From Tractidigestivibacter sp050946515 (GTDB lineage Bacteria; Actinomycetota; Coriobacteriia; Coriobacteriales; Atopobiaceae): a stretch of DNA of 64,000 nt. The stretch is from contig NZ_JBMNUX010000004.1 in NCBI RefSeq assembly GCF_050946515.1, forward strand, positions 1-64,000. The letters run 5' to 3'. Shown piece by piece: positions 40,891 to 50,043 of this stretch (its first letter is position 1; every line of letters starts with the position of its first letter). Both the position numbers and the translations under genes were made by a program. A model generated the notes under the pieces. It had not been told where the DNA came from, made no database searches, and was given only the letters and a program-made list of their open reading frames with translations.

Positions 40891-42108
40891 ATGGGACGGG
40901 TAACCATCAAAGAGACCGACAGGATGCTGCGCGAGGCGGAGGAAGCAGGAAAATGTCTCTGCGTAAAGAGCGGCCCCGTGCTGGAAGTGCTGCAAAAGCG
41001 CGCGCTGAGGCTGGGGGCAATCTCCCCCATGCCAGGAATGTACGTGAGCACCGAGACCTGGAACAAGAGCACCCCGGAGGAAAGGCACCTCATGGTCTTG
41101 CGCGCCCTGCACGACGAGCACCGCGAATGGACGTTTTGCGGTCCGTCAGCCGCGCTAGTATGGGGCATCGCCGTGCCGAGGGAGCTGCTCAAGACGGTTC
41201 AGACCAACGGCGGCTTCAATTCGCACTGGAGGAGCCAATGGGGGATCTCGAGCCATAGGCGCTCGTCGGAAGGCCGCGTGATGTGGCATGGAATCCCCGT
41301 CACCTCGGTGGAGCAAACGCTCTTGGACAGCCTCTGCTGGACAAACTTTAGGAACGGGCTTGCGATCATCGACTCGGCGCTTCGGATTGGCATTGCCGAA
41401 AAGAACAGCGTCGAGGCATTCATACACCTTCACGGAAGAGGCGTCCATGGCATCGTGCAGGCACGCGAGACCATCAAGCATGCGGATGGCAACTGCCCGA
41501 GCCTCGAGTGCTCGATTGTGCGCGCCGCGATATGGGAGCTTGGCTACGTAGACCCCCAGCTTGGCCAGGTTGTAGCGTTTGAACAGGAAGACCGCGGGCG
41601 CGATGCGCACTTCTGCTGGAAGCTTAGGGACGGCTCGCGCGTCATTCTCTCCATCACGGACAAAGAGAGCGCGCGCCTTGAGGGCGACGCGCTTATCCGC
41701 GAGAAGGACTCCGAGCAATGGATGCCTGCTGGCAGGTGCACCTATGTCGCTCTGCCTTTGGAAGATGCGCTTGTCGACAGGAAGCTCGACGACACGCTCT
41801 TTCTGCTTCGGGTGCCGAAGAACCATGCGCCAAAGGTGCGGGTCCCGCCACTTGTCATCAGCACCATAGGAGACCTCTCGCAGGTAGAGTCCGTCTTGAA
41901 AGATGATAGCGAGAACGGGAGGGACGAGGGCACGTCCAAGCCAGTGCCTGAGCCCCAGACCGACCCCACGCCAGCCCCCAGCATCGCAGCCAGCACGGCT
42001 CGCGAGTCTCCCGCCAGAAAAGAAGAGACTCTGGGCATCGAGAAGGGCAAGCCCAGGCGTGTCAAGTCGCGCAAGAAGAGCCTTGACTACGACGATGTTG
42101 CGTTCTGA
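40891..42108 (+). CDS. AbiEi-like orphan protein with degenerate nuclease-like domain
   Basis: 405 aa. The N-terminal ~110 residues include the segment VLQKRALRLGAISPMPGMYV (winged-helix-like, as in AbiEi antitoxins). Then comes ALHDEHREWTFCGPSAALV and TSVEQTLLDSLCW. At the position where the protein at 35494 has D...AEYDS, this one has DAHFCWKLRDGSRVILSIT, with Ser instead of Glu. The last ~75 residues are disordered, Pro/Glu then Lys/Arg-rich. No partner toxin gene is adjacent. The start follows GGAGAGCA. Confidence 0.75.
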   Translation: MGRVTIKETDRMLREAEEAGKCLCVKSGPVLEVLQKRALRLGAISPMPGMYVSTETWNKSTPEERHLMVLRALHDEHREWTFCGPSAALVWGIAVPRELLKTVQTNGGFNSHWRSQWGISSHRRSSEGRVMWHGIPVTSVEQTLLDSLCWTNFRNGLAIIDSALRIGIAEKNSVEAFIHLHGRGVHGIVQARETIKHADGNCPSLECSIVRAAIWELGYVDPQLGQVVAFEQEDRGRDAHFCWKLRDGSRVILSITDKESARLEGDALIREKDSEQWMPAGRCTYVALPLEDALVDRKLDDTLFLLRVPKNHAPKVRVPPLVISTIGDLSQVESVLKDDSENGRDEGTSKPVPEPQTDPTPAPSIAASTARESPARKEETLGIEKGKPRRVKSRKKSLDYDDVAF

Positions 42109-42166
42109 TCCTTCGGGGCACTCGCAGAGCCCCACGCCCTAAGGCCTGTGCCCCCAAGCTCCCGTT

Positions 42167-42988
42167 TCACCTGAAGGGCCACTCCCCTGCAGCAAGGGCC
42201 TCGATTGCGGATGCCACGGCGTCGTCCTGGCAGCTGCCGATGTGCCAGCGAGCGGCCTTGGCAGCTTCTGGCTGGGCGTTTGCGACGGCAACGCTATTCT
42301 CCACGGCGGCAAACATCGGAAGGTCGTTTCCTGCGTCGCCAAAGACGACGACCTGCCTGGTATCGATGCCAAGAAGCTCGCAGAGCATGAGCACGCCCGA
42401 GCCCTTGTTGTAGCCATGGGGCATCACGTTGGAGAAGCCTACGCGCGCGTAGTCAAAGTCGAGCGCGTCCACCCCCTCGTTCAGGCGCGCCAGGAGCTGT
42501 CGGGTCTGCGCCTCGTCTCCGTTGATGAAGACGTTGGCCTTCACCACGGGAAAGGCCGGCACGCCGTCCGCCTCCTTGCAAGTCTTGGCATACGAAGGGA
42601 AGGGAACGGCGAGGTCCTCGCGCGTCCCTGCAACAAGGAGCGGGGTGCCGCCGTCAAAGCAGAGCATGCCAGCGCGTGGCACCTCGCTCACGATGGCCGC
42701 CGCTTGCTCGAGCGCATCGTGTGGCTGATGCTCCTCATGGGCAAGCCGGCCGTCCAAGTACACCTGCAAGCCGTTGGTGGCAAGGCAGGTCGAGCAGCAC
42801 TGCTCGTCGCCGCCAAAGAAGGGGGGTATCCAGTCGATGCCTCGGCCACTCGCAGGCCCCACGCGAAGGCCGGCGTCAAGCGCCGCGTGAATGGCCCTCA
42901 CAGTACGGTCGCTCACGCGCGAAGCGCCACGCGGAAGGATCGTCTCGTCAATGTCGGTCAAAATAAGCCTGATGTCAGGAACGTCCAT
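42167..42988 (-). CDS. HAD-superfamily Cof-like phosphatase
   Basis: 273 aa. Motif I is ILTDIDETILP, a Ser/Thr motif in GPASGRGIDW, and motif IV FGDAGNDLPMF with SVAVANAQPEA. It has the same ending pattern (RWHIGSCQDDAVASA) as the protein at 24818. Sugar-phosphate phosphatase by family. It is 42 bp downstream of the GntR gene on the same strand, so it may be co-transcribed with it. The start has GGAGGG upstream. Confidence 0.9.
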   Translation of the reverse strand: MDVPDIRLILTDIDETILPRGASRVSDRTVRAIHAALDAGLRVGPASGRGIDWIPPFFGGDEQCCSTCLATNGLQVYLDGRLAHEEHQPHDALEQAAAIVSEVPRAGMLCFDGGTPLLVAGTREDLAVPFPSYAKTCKEADGVPAFPVVKANVFINGDEAQTRQLLARLNEGVDALDFDYARVGFSNVMPHGYNKGSGVLMLCELLGIDTRQVVVFGDAGNDLPMFAAVENSVAVANAQPEAAKAARWHIGSCQDDAVASAIEALAAGEWPFR

Positions 42989-43030
42989 GCGAAGCCCTCC
43001 AAAAATGGCACCGTGCGCTGCAATGCATTG

Positions 43031-43762
43031 CTAGCGACGGTACGTGAACGAATATCTGAACTGATCTGCCCTAGCAACGGTTCGAGTGTACTCAAGCGGT
43101 ATTCCGCGCTTGTCTCGTGCGACCATGGTAAGGCGTAGCACGGGCGCGTTCTCGGAAATATCGAGTCGCTCGGCCTCGTCCACCGTGGGAAACGACGCGA
43201 AGACCTCCTGGTGAACGACGTCGATCTCCCTGCCATAGCGCTTTTCCAGCACGTCGTACAGCGACCTTGTGGCGAGCTCTTCCTCGTCGAGCTGAGGAAA
43301 GACGGCACGAGGCAGGTAGGTGCGCTCAACGAGAAGCGGAATTCCGTCTGCCAGGCGCAGGCGGCGGATGCGCCAAACGGGGTCTCCGGCCGAGATCTCA
43401 AGCTGAGCCGCCACATGCTTTGGCGAACCAAGCGCCACGAACTCCAGAATCTGGGACGTGGGCTCCTTGCCCTGCTGGCGCATCTGCTCAGAGAAGCCAT
43501 GGATGCTCAGCAGATTGGTTACCGCAGCTCCGTCCATGCTGGCAACAAAAGCGCCCTTTCCCGGCACCCGCGTGATAACTCCACGCTCGGCAAGGCGTCT
43601 CAACGCAGCGCGCAACGTGGTGCGAGAGATGCCGTAAAGCTCGGCCAGCTCTCGCTCTGGCGGAAGCTGGTCGCCTGGCTCCATGTCATTAACGATCTTC
43701 TCGTTCAGCTGCTCGACAACCTTGTCGGATAGCGGCTGGCCTTTGTCTTTGGAAGCGGCCAT
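43031..43762 (-). CDS. GntR/HutC-family regulator with UTRA domain
   Basis: 243 aa. GntR winged helix (about 10-78; LAELYGISRTTLRAALRRLAERG) and C-terminal UTRA ligand domain (DPVWRIRRLRLADGIPLLVERTYLP region, then IPLEYTRTVARADQFRYSF). These bind sugar phosphates such as glucosamine-6-phosphate in NagR/DasR-like members. The start at 43762 has GAGG upstream. Faces the HAD gene; about 300 bp from nagA. A NagR-like site lies at 43818. Confidence 0.92.
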   Translation of the reverse strand: MAASKDKGQPLSDKVVEQLNEKIVNDMEPGDQLPPERELAELYGISRTTLRAALRRLAERGVITRVPGKGAFVASMDGAAVTNLLSIHGFSEQMRQQGKEPTSQILEFVALGSPKHVAAQLEISAGDPVWRIRRLRLADGIPLLVERTYLPRAVFPQLDEEELATRSLYDVLEKRYGREIDVVHQEVFASFPTVDEAERLDISENAPVLRLTMVARDKRGIPLEYTRTVARADQFRYSFTYRR

Positions 43763-43815
43763 GAACACACCTCTACCTCTGATCCAAAAACCACGAGCGC
43801 CGCCCTATTGGCGCT

Positions 43816-43834
43816 GTAGTGACTATACAACTTA
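43816..43834. promoter_or_regulatory. GntR/UTRA (NagR-like) operator candidate
   Basis: TGTAGTGACTATACAACT resembles the dyad of NagR/DasR boxes (AGTGGTCTAGACCACT type) with two half-sites GTGAC and GTATA. About 55 bp before the GntR start. Similarity is by eye. Confidence 0.4.
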
Positions 43835-43980
43835 GAAGCTGAGCGAAAGGATTGTGGCTTGGCGCAATAGAGCTGGCCACAAGACTCGGATGGCTGAGCG
43901 CCATGTGCAGAGCGCCGTGCGTCGCGCGCTCGTGAAATGGGGGCGCTTCAAATGGGGGCGCTTCAGAAGAGGTCGCCTGA

Positions 43981-44022
43981 AAAAAGCAAACGCCCCCGGG
44001 CGGGAAACCCGTCCAGGGGCGA
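43981..44022 (-). terminator. Terminator of nagA
   Basis: CGCCCC...GGGGCG stem with inner CGGGCGG/CCCGTCC, followed on the minus strand by a T-rich run (TTTGCTTTTTT). Confidence 0.85.
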
Positions 44023-44059
44023 GACTGCTTCGAAACAGAAAGCGGCTTGCGTGTGACTG

Positions 44060-45223
44060 CTACTCGGCAGGCTCCACGAGGGTGCCGCCAATATAGGTGG
44101 CCTCAAGTGCCATGTCCGGCGCGTAGATGTTGAGGTCGGCGTTGCGTCCTGGCAGGATAAGGCCACAGACGCCGTCGATGTGCGCAGAGCGGGCAGGAAT
44201 CTCGGAGCCCATGCGAATGGCCTGCTCGGCCGTCACGATGCCCCAGTCCACCATATTCTTGACGCCCTTGGCCAAGGTCAAGATGGAGCCCGCGATGCCG
44301 CTCATGTCGGCGAGGTAGCACAGGCCGTCCTTCAGCACCACGGGAAGGCCGCCGCTCATGTAGTTGCCATCGGGCAGGCCGCCGCAGCCCAGGCAGTCGG
44401 TGATCAGCGCGACGTGCTCCCAGCCCTTTGCGCGAACGAGCACCTCGCAGGCGGCGGGCAGCACGTGGCGGCCGTCGCAGATGAGCTCGGCGTAGGTGTT
44501 GCGCGAGACCATCGCGCAGCCGAGGATGCCCGGCTCGCGCTGGTTGAGACCGCGCATGCCGTTGTAGGTGTGCACGAAGCAGCTCGCGCCAGCATTGACG
44601 GCGGCCATGGCCTGGTCGTAGGTGGCGTCGGAGTGGCCAAGCGAGGTCACGACGCCCTCGGCAGCCAGACGAGAGGCATATGCAGGCGCCTCTGGATACT
44701 CGGGCGCGAGCGCGCTCTTCACGATCATGCCGCGGGCACGGCGCTGCCACTCGCTGAAGACGTCGTAGGACGGCGCCACCAGGTAGGCAGGGTTCTGCGC
44801 GCCCTTATGAGCGGCCGTGAAGAAGGGGCCCTCGAGGTAGATGCCAGGCATGCGCGCGCCGACAAAGTCGTCACCGCGCTTGTCGCGAGCATCCGCGATG
44901 GCCTCGCACTGATCGCCGATGTGCTCGACGGAATCAGTGAAGGTGGTGGGCAGCCATGACGTGGTGCCGCGGCGGGCAAGCTCAACGCTCGCCTCGTTCA
45001 TGCCGTTGGGGTCGATGTCAGTCGTTGCATGGCCAAAGAAGCCATGGATGTGCGTGTCAACGAGGCCGGCGCCGACCCAAGCGTCGCCGTAGTCCACGAT
45101 CTTGCAGTCGGGCTTCTCGACGCTGTAGGCTCCGAACTTGCCGTCCTCGATCGTCAGGTATCCCGCGCCGGCCTTCTTGCCGGGAAGCACGAAGTTGGAA
45201 GCATGAATCGCAAAGCTGCCCAT
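44060..45223 (-). CDS. nagA: N-acetylglucosamine/galactosamine-6-phosphate deacetylase
   Basis: 387 aa. Metal ligands His58 and His60 (DTHIHG), Glu131 (EGPFF), His in HSDATYDQ and catalytic Asp in ITDCLGCGGLPDG. Converts GalNAc-6-P or GlcNAc-6-P to the amine sugar. Placed with agaS and the PTS, the substrate is probably GalNAc-6-phosphate (agaA role). The start at 45223 has AGGAG upstream (spacing 5), which overlaps the stop region of agaS; ATG 45226 is too close. Second gene of the agaS-nagA pair. Confidence 0.93.
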   Translation of the reverse strand: MGSFAIHASNFVLPGKKAGAGYLTIEDGKFGAYSVEKPDCKIVDYGDAWVGAGLVDTHIHGFFGHATTDIDPNGMNEASVELARRGTTSWLPTTFTDSVEHIGDQCEAIADARDKRGDDFVGARMPGIYLEGPFFTAAHKGAQNPAYLVAPSYDVFSEWQRRARGMIVKSALAPEYPEAPAYASRLAAEGVVTSLGHSDATYDQAMAAVNAGASCFVHTYNGMRGLNQREPGILGCAMVSRNTYAELICDGRHVLPAACEVLVRAKGWEHVALITDCLGCGGLPDGNYMSGGLPVVLKDGLCYLADMSGIAGSILTLAKGVKNMVDWGIVTAEQAIRMGSEIPARSAHIDGVCGLILPGRNADLNIYAPDMALEATYIGGTLVEPAE

Positions 45224-45231
45224 CATATCTC

Positions 45232-46401
45232 CTAGTTCTCGAACGGGTGAATGGTGACGCCCTTGACCACGCGGTTGACGGTGCCCGTCGGAGACGGGGT
45301 GTCGGGGGTGTTTCCAACCTTAACCGAGGAGTTCAGCGCGACGGTCTGGGCGACCATGACAAACGGCAGGGCGACATAGGCGTCGGGAAGCGGCGCACCG
45401 CCCTCGAACGAGAAGGACTCGCCCGTAAAGTCGGAGCCGTTCTTCTGCTGGATGGCAACCGTGGCGAGGGCAATCTTGTCGCCGGCAATCTCGTTCAGAA
45501 TGTCGAGGTCGTACTGGCGGGTATAGGGGTCGTTGTTCACATAGACGAAGACGAGCGTCTTAGGATCGACGAAGGACTTCGGCCCGTGGCGGTAGCCCAT
45601 CGAGGAGTCGAAAGACGTGGCGATCTTGCCAGCGCAGAGCTCCAGGATCTTGAGCTGCGACTCGCGCGCAAGGCCGGAGAGCGACGCGGAGCCAAGGTAG
45701 GTGACGCGATTGAAGTCGCGGTCGACCCAGCCCTTGATCTGGTCCTCGCGAGCAACGACGTCCTCGCCCATGGACGCGGCCTGCTCGACCCAGGCGCGCT
45801 TCTGCTCGAGCGTCGCGGGGTCAAAGATCAGCGCGGCCATAAGCTCCATGCAGGAGTAGCTGCCGGTCATGGCGAAGCCCTTGTCGTTGGCGTCCGGAAT
45901 CAGGATCGTGAGGGCACGCGGGTCGCCCTTGGAGTCCTGGGCGAGCTTGCCCTCGGGGGCGCAGGTGATGTTCAGATACAGCAGGTCCTTTGCAACCTGA
46001 CCAACGCGCTCGACTGATGCGACGCTCTCGGGGCTGTTGCCGCTGCGCGCAAAAGAGACCATGACCGTGGGGTCCTCGGGACTTACGTAGTCAAGCGGCG
46101 AGCACACGATGTCGGTGGTGGCGACGGCGGCAAACTCGAAGGAGTCGCGATCGCCAACGCGGCGCAGGTAGGGCACCACGGTGTCGCTCACGTAGGCAGA
46201 GGTGCCAGCGCCGCAGAAGATCACGCGGGTGCGACGGGAGCCGCCGAGCTCGCGCGCCTTGGCAAGGAAGTCGTTGATGGCAGGGAGGTTCTCCTCGTAG
46301 ATCTTGAGCGCCCCGCGCCAAAGGCCTGGCTGTTGCTTGATCTCTGCGGTGGTGATCTGCGCGCCGAGCTTCGTCAGAGCATCGGTATCCATTTCAAACA
46401 T
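45232..46401 (-). CDS. agaS: AgaS-type SIS-domain galactosamine-6-phosphate deaminase/isomerase
   Basis: 389 aa, two SIS domains. The first phosphate-binding motifs are GAGTSAYV and SFARSGNSPE; the second has SSMGYRHGPKSFVD. AgaS converts galactosamine-6-P to tagatose-6-P and ammonia. Preceded by GGAAGGG. The gene lies 66 bp after the GntR gene and next to nagA. Confidence 0.93.
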   Translation of the reverse strand: MFEMDTDALTKLGAQITTAEIKQQPGLWRGALKIYEENLPAINDFLAKARELGGSRRTRVIFCGAGTSAYVSDTVVPYLRRVGDRDSFEFAAVATTDIVCSPLDYVSPEDPTVMVSFARSGNSPESVASVERVGQVAKDLLYLNITCAPEGKLAQDSKGDPRALTILIPDANDKGFAMTGSYSCMELMAALIFDPATLEQKRAWVEQAASMGEDVVAREDQIKGWVDRDFNRVTYLGSASLSGLARESQLKILELCAGKIATSFDSSMGYRHGPKSFVDPKTLVFVYVNNDPYTRQYDLDILNEIAGDKIALATVAIQQKNGSDFTGESFSFEGGAPLPDAYVALPFVMVAQTVALNSSVKVGNTPDTPSPTGTVNRVVKGVTIHPFEN

Positions 46402-46467
46402 AGCTAATCCCTTCCTGAACGCACAGGAGCGGCCGACGCGGGGTCTTCCGCTCCTCGGGGCCTCACG

Positions 46468-47199
46468 TCAGCCCCGATAGTGAGCGATGCGGTACCTAAA
46501 CTGGTCTGCTCGGGCAACGCTTCGCGTGTACTCAATAACGACGTTCTTGGTGTTATACGTAGTGCGATAGAGCTTCAGGACAGCAGAACCTTCGGGAATG
46601 TCCAAGTAGCCCGCTTCGTCCTTGGTGGCAAGGCTCGCAGAGAACTCTTCATCGGCCACGCGAATCCGCTGCTGGTAGTCGTTCTCGATGATGTCGTAGA
46701 GCGGCTTTGCGGAAACGTCCTTCTCCGAAAGTCCGATGAACTCGGACGACGGAAGGTAGGTGCGCTCAATCATCATGGGCACGTCGTCGGCAAGCCGAAG
46801 GCGCCGCATCATGATAACTGGCTCGCCAATGCGAATCTTGAGCGAGTTGGCGATGTTCTTTGTAGCCTCAAGCGTCTCGAACTCGATAACCTTTGTCTTG
46901 GGGTGACGCCCCATGGCCTTCATCTGCTCGGTGAAGCTGTAGGTGCCCATGAGGTTTGTCGCCTCATGCACGGCAGAAGAGACGAACGTTCCCCTTCCAT
47001 GCTGTCTCACCACAAGCCCGAGGTTCTCGAGCTCCGCAAGGGCCAAACGAACCGTCGTGCGAGAAAGACCATACGTCTCGCACAGCTCGCGCTCCGATGG
47101 GAGCAAGTCACCGGGACCATACTCGCCGTTCTCGATCTTCTCGCGAAGAAGGTCGACGAGCTGGTCGTACAGAGGTTGCTTTCGTGATATTGGTGACAT
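46468..47199 (-). CDS. GntR/HutC-family regulator with UTRA domain
   Basis: 243 aa. GntR domain (ETYGLSRTTVRLALAELENLGLV) and UTRA domain (GEPVIMMRRLRLADDVPMM; IEYTRSVARADQFRYRI). About 45% like the regulator at 43031 in many stretches, so the two are paralogs. The start at 47199 has a GGGGG site upstream; in-frame TTG at 47211 is less likely. First gene before agaS-nagA, same strand. Confidence 0.92.
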   Translation of the reverse strand: MSPISRKQPLYDQLVDLLREKIENGEYGPGDLLPSERELCETYGLSRTTVRLALAELENLGLVVRQHGRGTFVSSAVHEATNLMGTYSFTEQMKAMGRHPKTKVIEFETLEATKNIANSLKIRIGEPVIMMRRLRLADDVPMMIERTYLPSSEFIGLSEKDVSAKPLYDIIENDYQQRIRVADEEFSASLATKDEAGYLDIPEGSAVLKLYRTTYNTKNVVIEYTRSVARADQFRYRIAHYRG

Positions 47200-47306
47200 G
47201 CTTGCCCCCAAGGACGATGCGTGGGAATGGCAATTTCTACCTGCGAAATCCTAGCACAAGGCCTTGTTGGTTCCGCCTCCTACGATATTGCGCACCAGCA
47301 AACCAT

Positions 47307-47333
47307 GCGCCCGAGGCGAAGTGCCTCGGGCGC
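47307..47333 (-). terminator. Hairpin after the PTS IID gene
   Basis: GCGCCCGAGGC pairs with GCCTCGGGCGC around GAAGT. It lies 18 bp after the IID stop. Confidence 0.7.
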
Positions 47334-47350
47334 AAAGCCAGGCGTGCTAA

Positions 47351-48445
47351 TTAGGCCCAGATGCTCGGCCAGAGACCGAACGGGCCAGCACCCACGATGC
47401 CGATGACGAGCACGAGCAGGATGCCCTTCATAGGCGTGAAGTTCTTCTTGGTGAAGAGGTAGTACAGCAGCATAACGAGTCCGAGCGGGACGAGCTTCGG
47501 GCAGATGCTGTCGAGGATGCTGGCGATGTCGATGACGACCGGCGTCTCGACCATCTCCATATAGGTGACCTCGCTCTTGCCGTTTCCAAGATCCACGGCG
47601 CCAGCGGTAACCTCGTTGCCATCCTCGTCGGTGGTCACGAGCGCGTTGCCGTCAGCATCGACCATGCCGGAGGTGGTGTTGCCATCCTCGTCGGTGGCCA
47701 TGATCTCAAAGTCGTCGACGTCCTCGGTGTCAACCACGGCAGTGTGGGCAACATAGGACTCAGAAGAGCCATTGGGGATCACGACGCCGATCTGCGTAGC
47801 GCCCATGGTGACGGTGAGGCAGCCGACAACGAAGACGCCCAGGATGGAAGCCGCGCGGGTGAACGCCTTCATGTGCTCCATGAGGTAGTCAAGCGCGTTC
47901 ATGCCCATCTTGTACGACCAGTTCATGAGGCCAAAGCGCAGCGCGAACTGGACGACGTTGAAGACGATCAGGAACAGGATGGGGCCGAACACATTGCCGG
48001 CAATTGCCATGTTGGAGCAGATGCCTGCCGTAATAGGCACAAGGGTCATCCAGAACAGGGCGTCGCCGATGCCGCCGAGCGGGCCCATGAGGGAGACGCG
48101 GACGGCGCGGATGGTCGGGATGTCAACCTTCTTCTGCTCCATGGACAGGACGATGCCCATGGCGAAGGTGACGAGGAACGGGTGGATGTTGAAGAACTCC
48201 ATGTTGTGGGTCATCGAGAGGGCAAGGTCATCCTTGTTGGTGTGAATCTTCTCGAGACCGGGGAGGATGGAGTAGAGCCAGCCAGCGGCCTGCATACGTT
48301 CGTAGTTGAACGACGCCTGCAGGAAGCAGGAGCGCCATGCCATCTGGTTCAGGGTCTTCTGGTCAAGATCGGGAGCAGGAGTGAGGTCCTTATAGTGGGT
48401 GGCTCCCTCGAAGCGATTGACCTTCTCCTTGGTATTAGATGCCAT
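47351..48445 (-). CDS. PTS mannose-family EIID with acidic insertion
   Basis: 364 aa, compared with about 270-300 for most IID. The normal part starts at about residue 25 and has the conserved NMEFFNIHPFLVTFAMGIVL and GPLGGIGDALFW. An extra stretch (about residues 220-290) is Asp/Glu-rich with TDEDGN, VDADGN and TTDEDGN copies. It lies between two membrane helices. Overlaps IIC by 11 bp; its GGAGGTGAAGAGG site lies inside the end of IIC, so translation is coupled. Substrate, from the pathway, is GalNAc or galactosamine. Confidence 0.92.
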   Translation of the reverse strand: MASNTKEKVNRFEGATHYKDLTPAPDLDQKTLNQMAWRSCFLQASFNYERMQAAGWLYSILPGLEKIHTNKDDLALSMTHNMEFFNIHPFLVTFAMGIVLSMEQKKVDIPTIRAVRVSLMGPLGGIGDALFWMTLVPITAGICSNMAIAGNVFGPILFLIVFNVVQFALRFGLMNWSYKMGMNALDYLMEHMKAFTRAASILGVFVVGCLTVTMGATQIGVVIPNGSSESYVAHTAVVDTEDVDDFEIMATDEDGNTTSGMVDADGNALVTTDEDGNEVTAGAVDLGNGKSEVTYMEMVETPVVIDIASILDSICPKLVPLGLVMLLYYLFTKKNFTPMKGILLVLVIGIVGAGPFGLWPSIWA

Positions 48446-49244
48446 CCTCTTCACCTCCGTCATCACTGGCAGCGGCAAGAGAGGCGCCACCGAGCTCCGT
48501 GTTCTGCTGGTAGTCCCAGTACGCGAAGCCAAAGCCAATAAGTGCAAGGATCAGCAGGGCAGGCGTAGCCAGGCTCTCGATGCCAGAGATAATGATGGCG
48601 AGACCGAAGCCCAGGAAGTAGAAGCCCCACATATCCTTGTTCATCATGAACTTGAGCAGGATTGCGAAGCCGACGAAGCGCATCATGCCACCGGCAGCGG
48701 ACAGGCCGTCAGAGAGCCAAGCGGGGATGGCGTCGACAACTGCCTGGCCCATCGTGGCGCCGCCGACGAAGAACAGCGTGACAACGATGCCGAAGACGAG
48801 GCCGAGCAGGCACATGGACAGATAGTTGATGCGCTCAATGCCCTTGGGGTCGGCATTGGCTGCATACTCGTCGCACTTAGACATAAGAGGCGACATAAGG
48901 GTGAAGATCAGGGTGACGCCGTACTGGCCAAGCAGCGAGAACGGGATTGCAGTCGCAACTGCAATGTTCGGCTCGAGGTCGAGGGTGATGGCGAGAATTG
49001 CCGCCATGATGCCGCCAACGACTGCGTTAGGCGGCTGGGCACCTCCGATTGGCATGTTGCCAATCGTCATAAGCTGGTACGTACCGCCAACGATAAGGCC
49101 GGTCTGTAGGTCGCCCAAGATAAGGCCAATTACCATGCCTGTGACGATGGGCTGGTACAAAGACTCCAGGAAGCTGAACTGGTCGATTGCCGCGATGAAC
49201 GTGACGATGAAGACCAAGATAACTTGAAGCGCAGAGATCTCCAT
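48435..49244 (-). CDS. PTS mannose-family EIIC
   Basis: 269 aa integral membrane protein, about six helices. Conserved features are QPIVTGMVIGLILGDLQ, GGTYQLMTIGNMPIGGAQPP and NAVVGGIMA. The C-terminus ends in an acidic tail ...GGEEDGI, which also serves as the ribosome site for IID. Forms the sugar channel with IID. Upstream GGAGGAGGAAGG. Confidence 0.94.
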   Translation of the reverse strand: MEISALQVILVFIVTFIAAIDQFSFLESLYQPIVTGMVIGLILGDLQTGLIVGGTYQLMTIGNMPIGGAQPPNAVVGGIMAAILAITLDLEPNIAVATAIPFSLLGQYGVTLIFTLMSPLMSKCDEYAANADPKGIERINYLSMCLLGLVFGIVVTLFFVGGATMGQAVVDAIPAWLSDGLSAAGGMMRFVGFAILLKFMMNKDMWGFYFLGFGLAIIISGIESLATPALLILALIGFGFAYWDYQQNTELGGASLAAASDDGGEEDGI

Positions 49245-49410
49245 ACCTTCCTCCTCCTTTCAACTGACTTACGTGCTTGAAAAAACGGACAGAGCTATCG
49301 CCAACACCCGCCCCATAGGGTGCCAAACGAACAAACTAGGTTGTGAAGTGGCGCATTACTCTCAGGCACCTACCGCAGGAGCCTCGGTGCAGAGCCGCCT
49401 GCCAGACCTC

Positions 49411-49893
49411 TTACGAGAAGAGCTTCTCGGTGTTCTCGGGAGGAATGGAGGGGACGCGCTGGATGACAAGCTCGACGCCCAGGTTCTGGAGCTCCCTGAA
49501 GGCGGCAACGTCCTCGTCGTTGACGGCGACGGTGGTTGCGACCTGGCGCTTGCCCTCGGACATGTGCATGTTGCCGATGTTGAGCTTCTTGATGGGCACG
49601 CCACCCTTGACCAGGCGAAGCGCATCCTCAGGGGTCTCGACGATGATGAAGATGTGCTGGCGCGGAGCGGCCTTATGGATGACGTCGATGGTCTTCTGGA
49701 TCGAGAAATACCTCGTGGCGACACCCTGTGGCGCTGCCATGTTCATGAGGTTCTGGCGCATCTTGCTCTTGGCGACGTCGTCGTTTGCAACAAGAAGCAG
49801 GTTGGCACCGATGGAGCTAGTCCATTGCGTTGCCACCTGTCCATGAATCAGGCGGTTATCGATGCGCGTAAGAACGATGTTTGGCTCGGCCAT
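49411..49893 (-). CDS. PTS mannose-family EIIB
   Basis: 160 aa from ATG 49893; an alternative in-frame ATG at 49902 has AAGGG upstream. Phospho-acceptor His17 is in RLIHGQV. Typical family length. Transfers phosphate from IIA to the incoming sugar. A 166-bp gap separates it from IIC. Confidence 0.93.
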   Translation of the reverse strand: MAEPNIVLTRIDNRLIHGQVATQWTSSIGANLLLVANDDVAKSKMRQNLMNMAAPQGVATRYFSIQKTIDVIHKAAPRQHIFIIVETPEDALRLVKGGVPIKKLNIGNMHMSEGKRQVATTVAVNDEDVAAFRELQNLGVELVIQRVPSIPPENTEKLFS

Positions 49894-50043
49894 GAAGAAC
49901 ATCCTTTCCCTTGTCGTCTTCGCTTGCCTGCCGTCATCTTGGCGGCTTCGATGCTATGGTTTGACAGTTTCGGTTGAGCTTGCTTTCACCAAGCGGCTCT
50001 TTGCTCGCCGCGCTAATCGGCGCTTCTCGACTTGTCGTGCGCC

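Noticed and set aside
40576..41121. A 181-residue minus-strand frame overlapping the AbiEi-like gene
   Set aside because: No ribosome site, and the plus-strand frame has GGAGAG and family-like segments.
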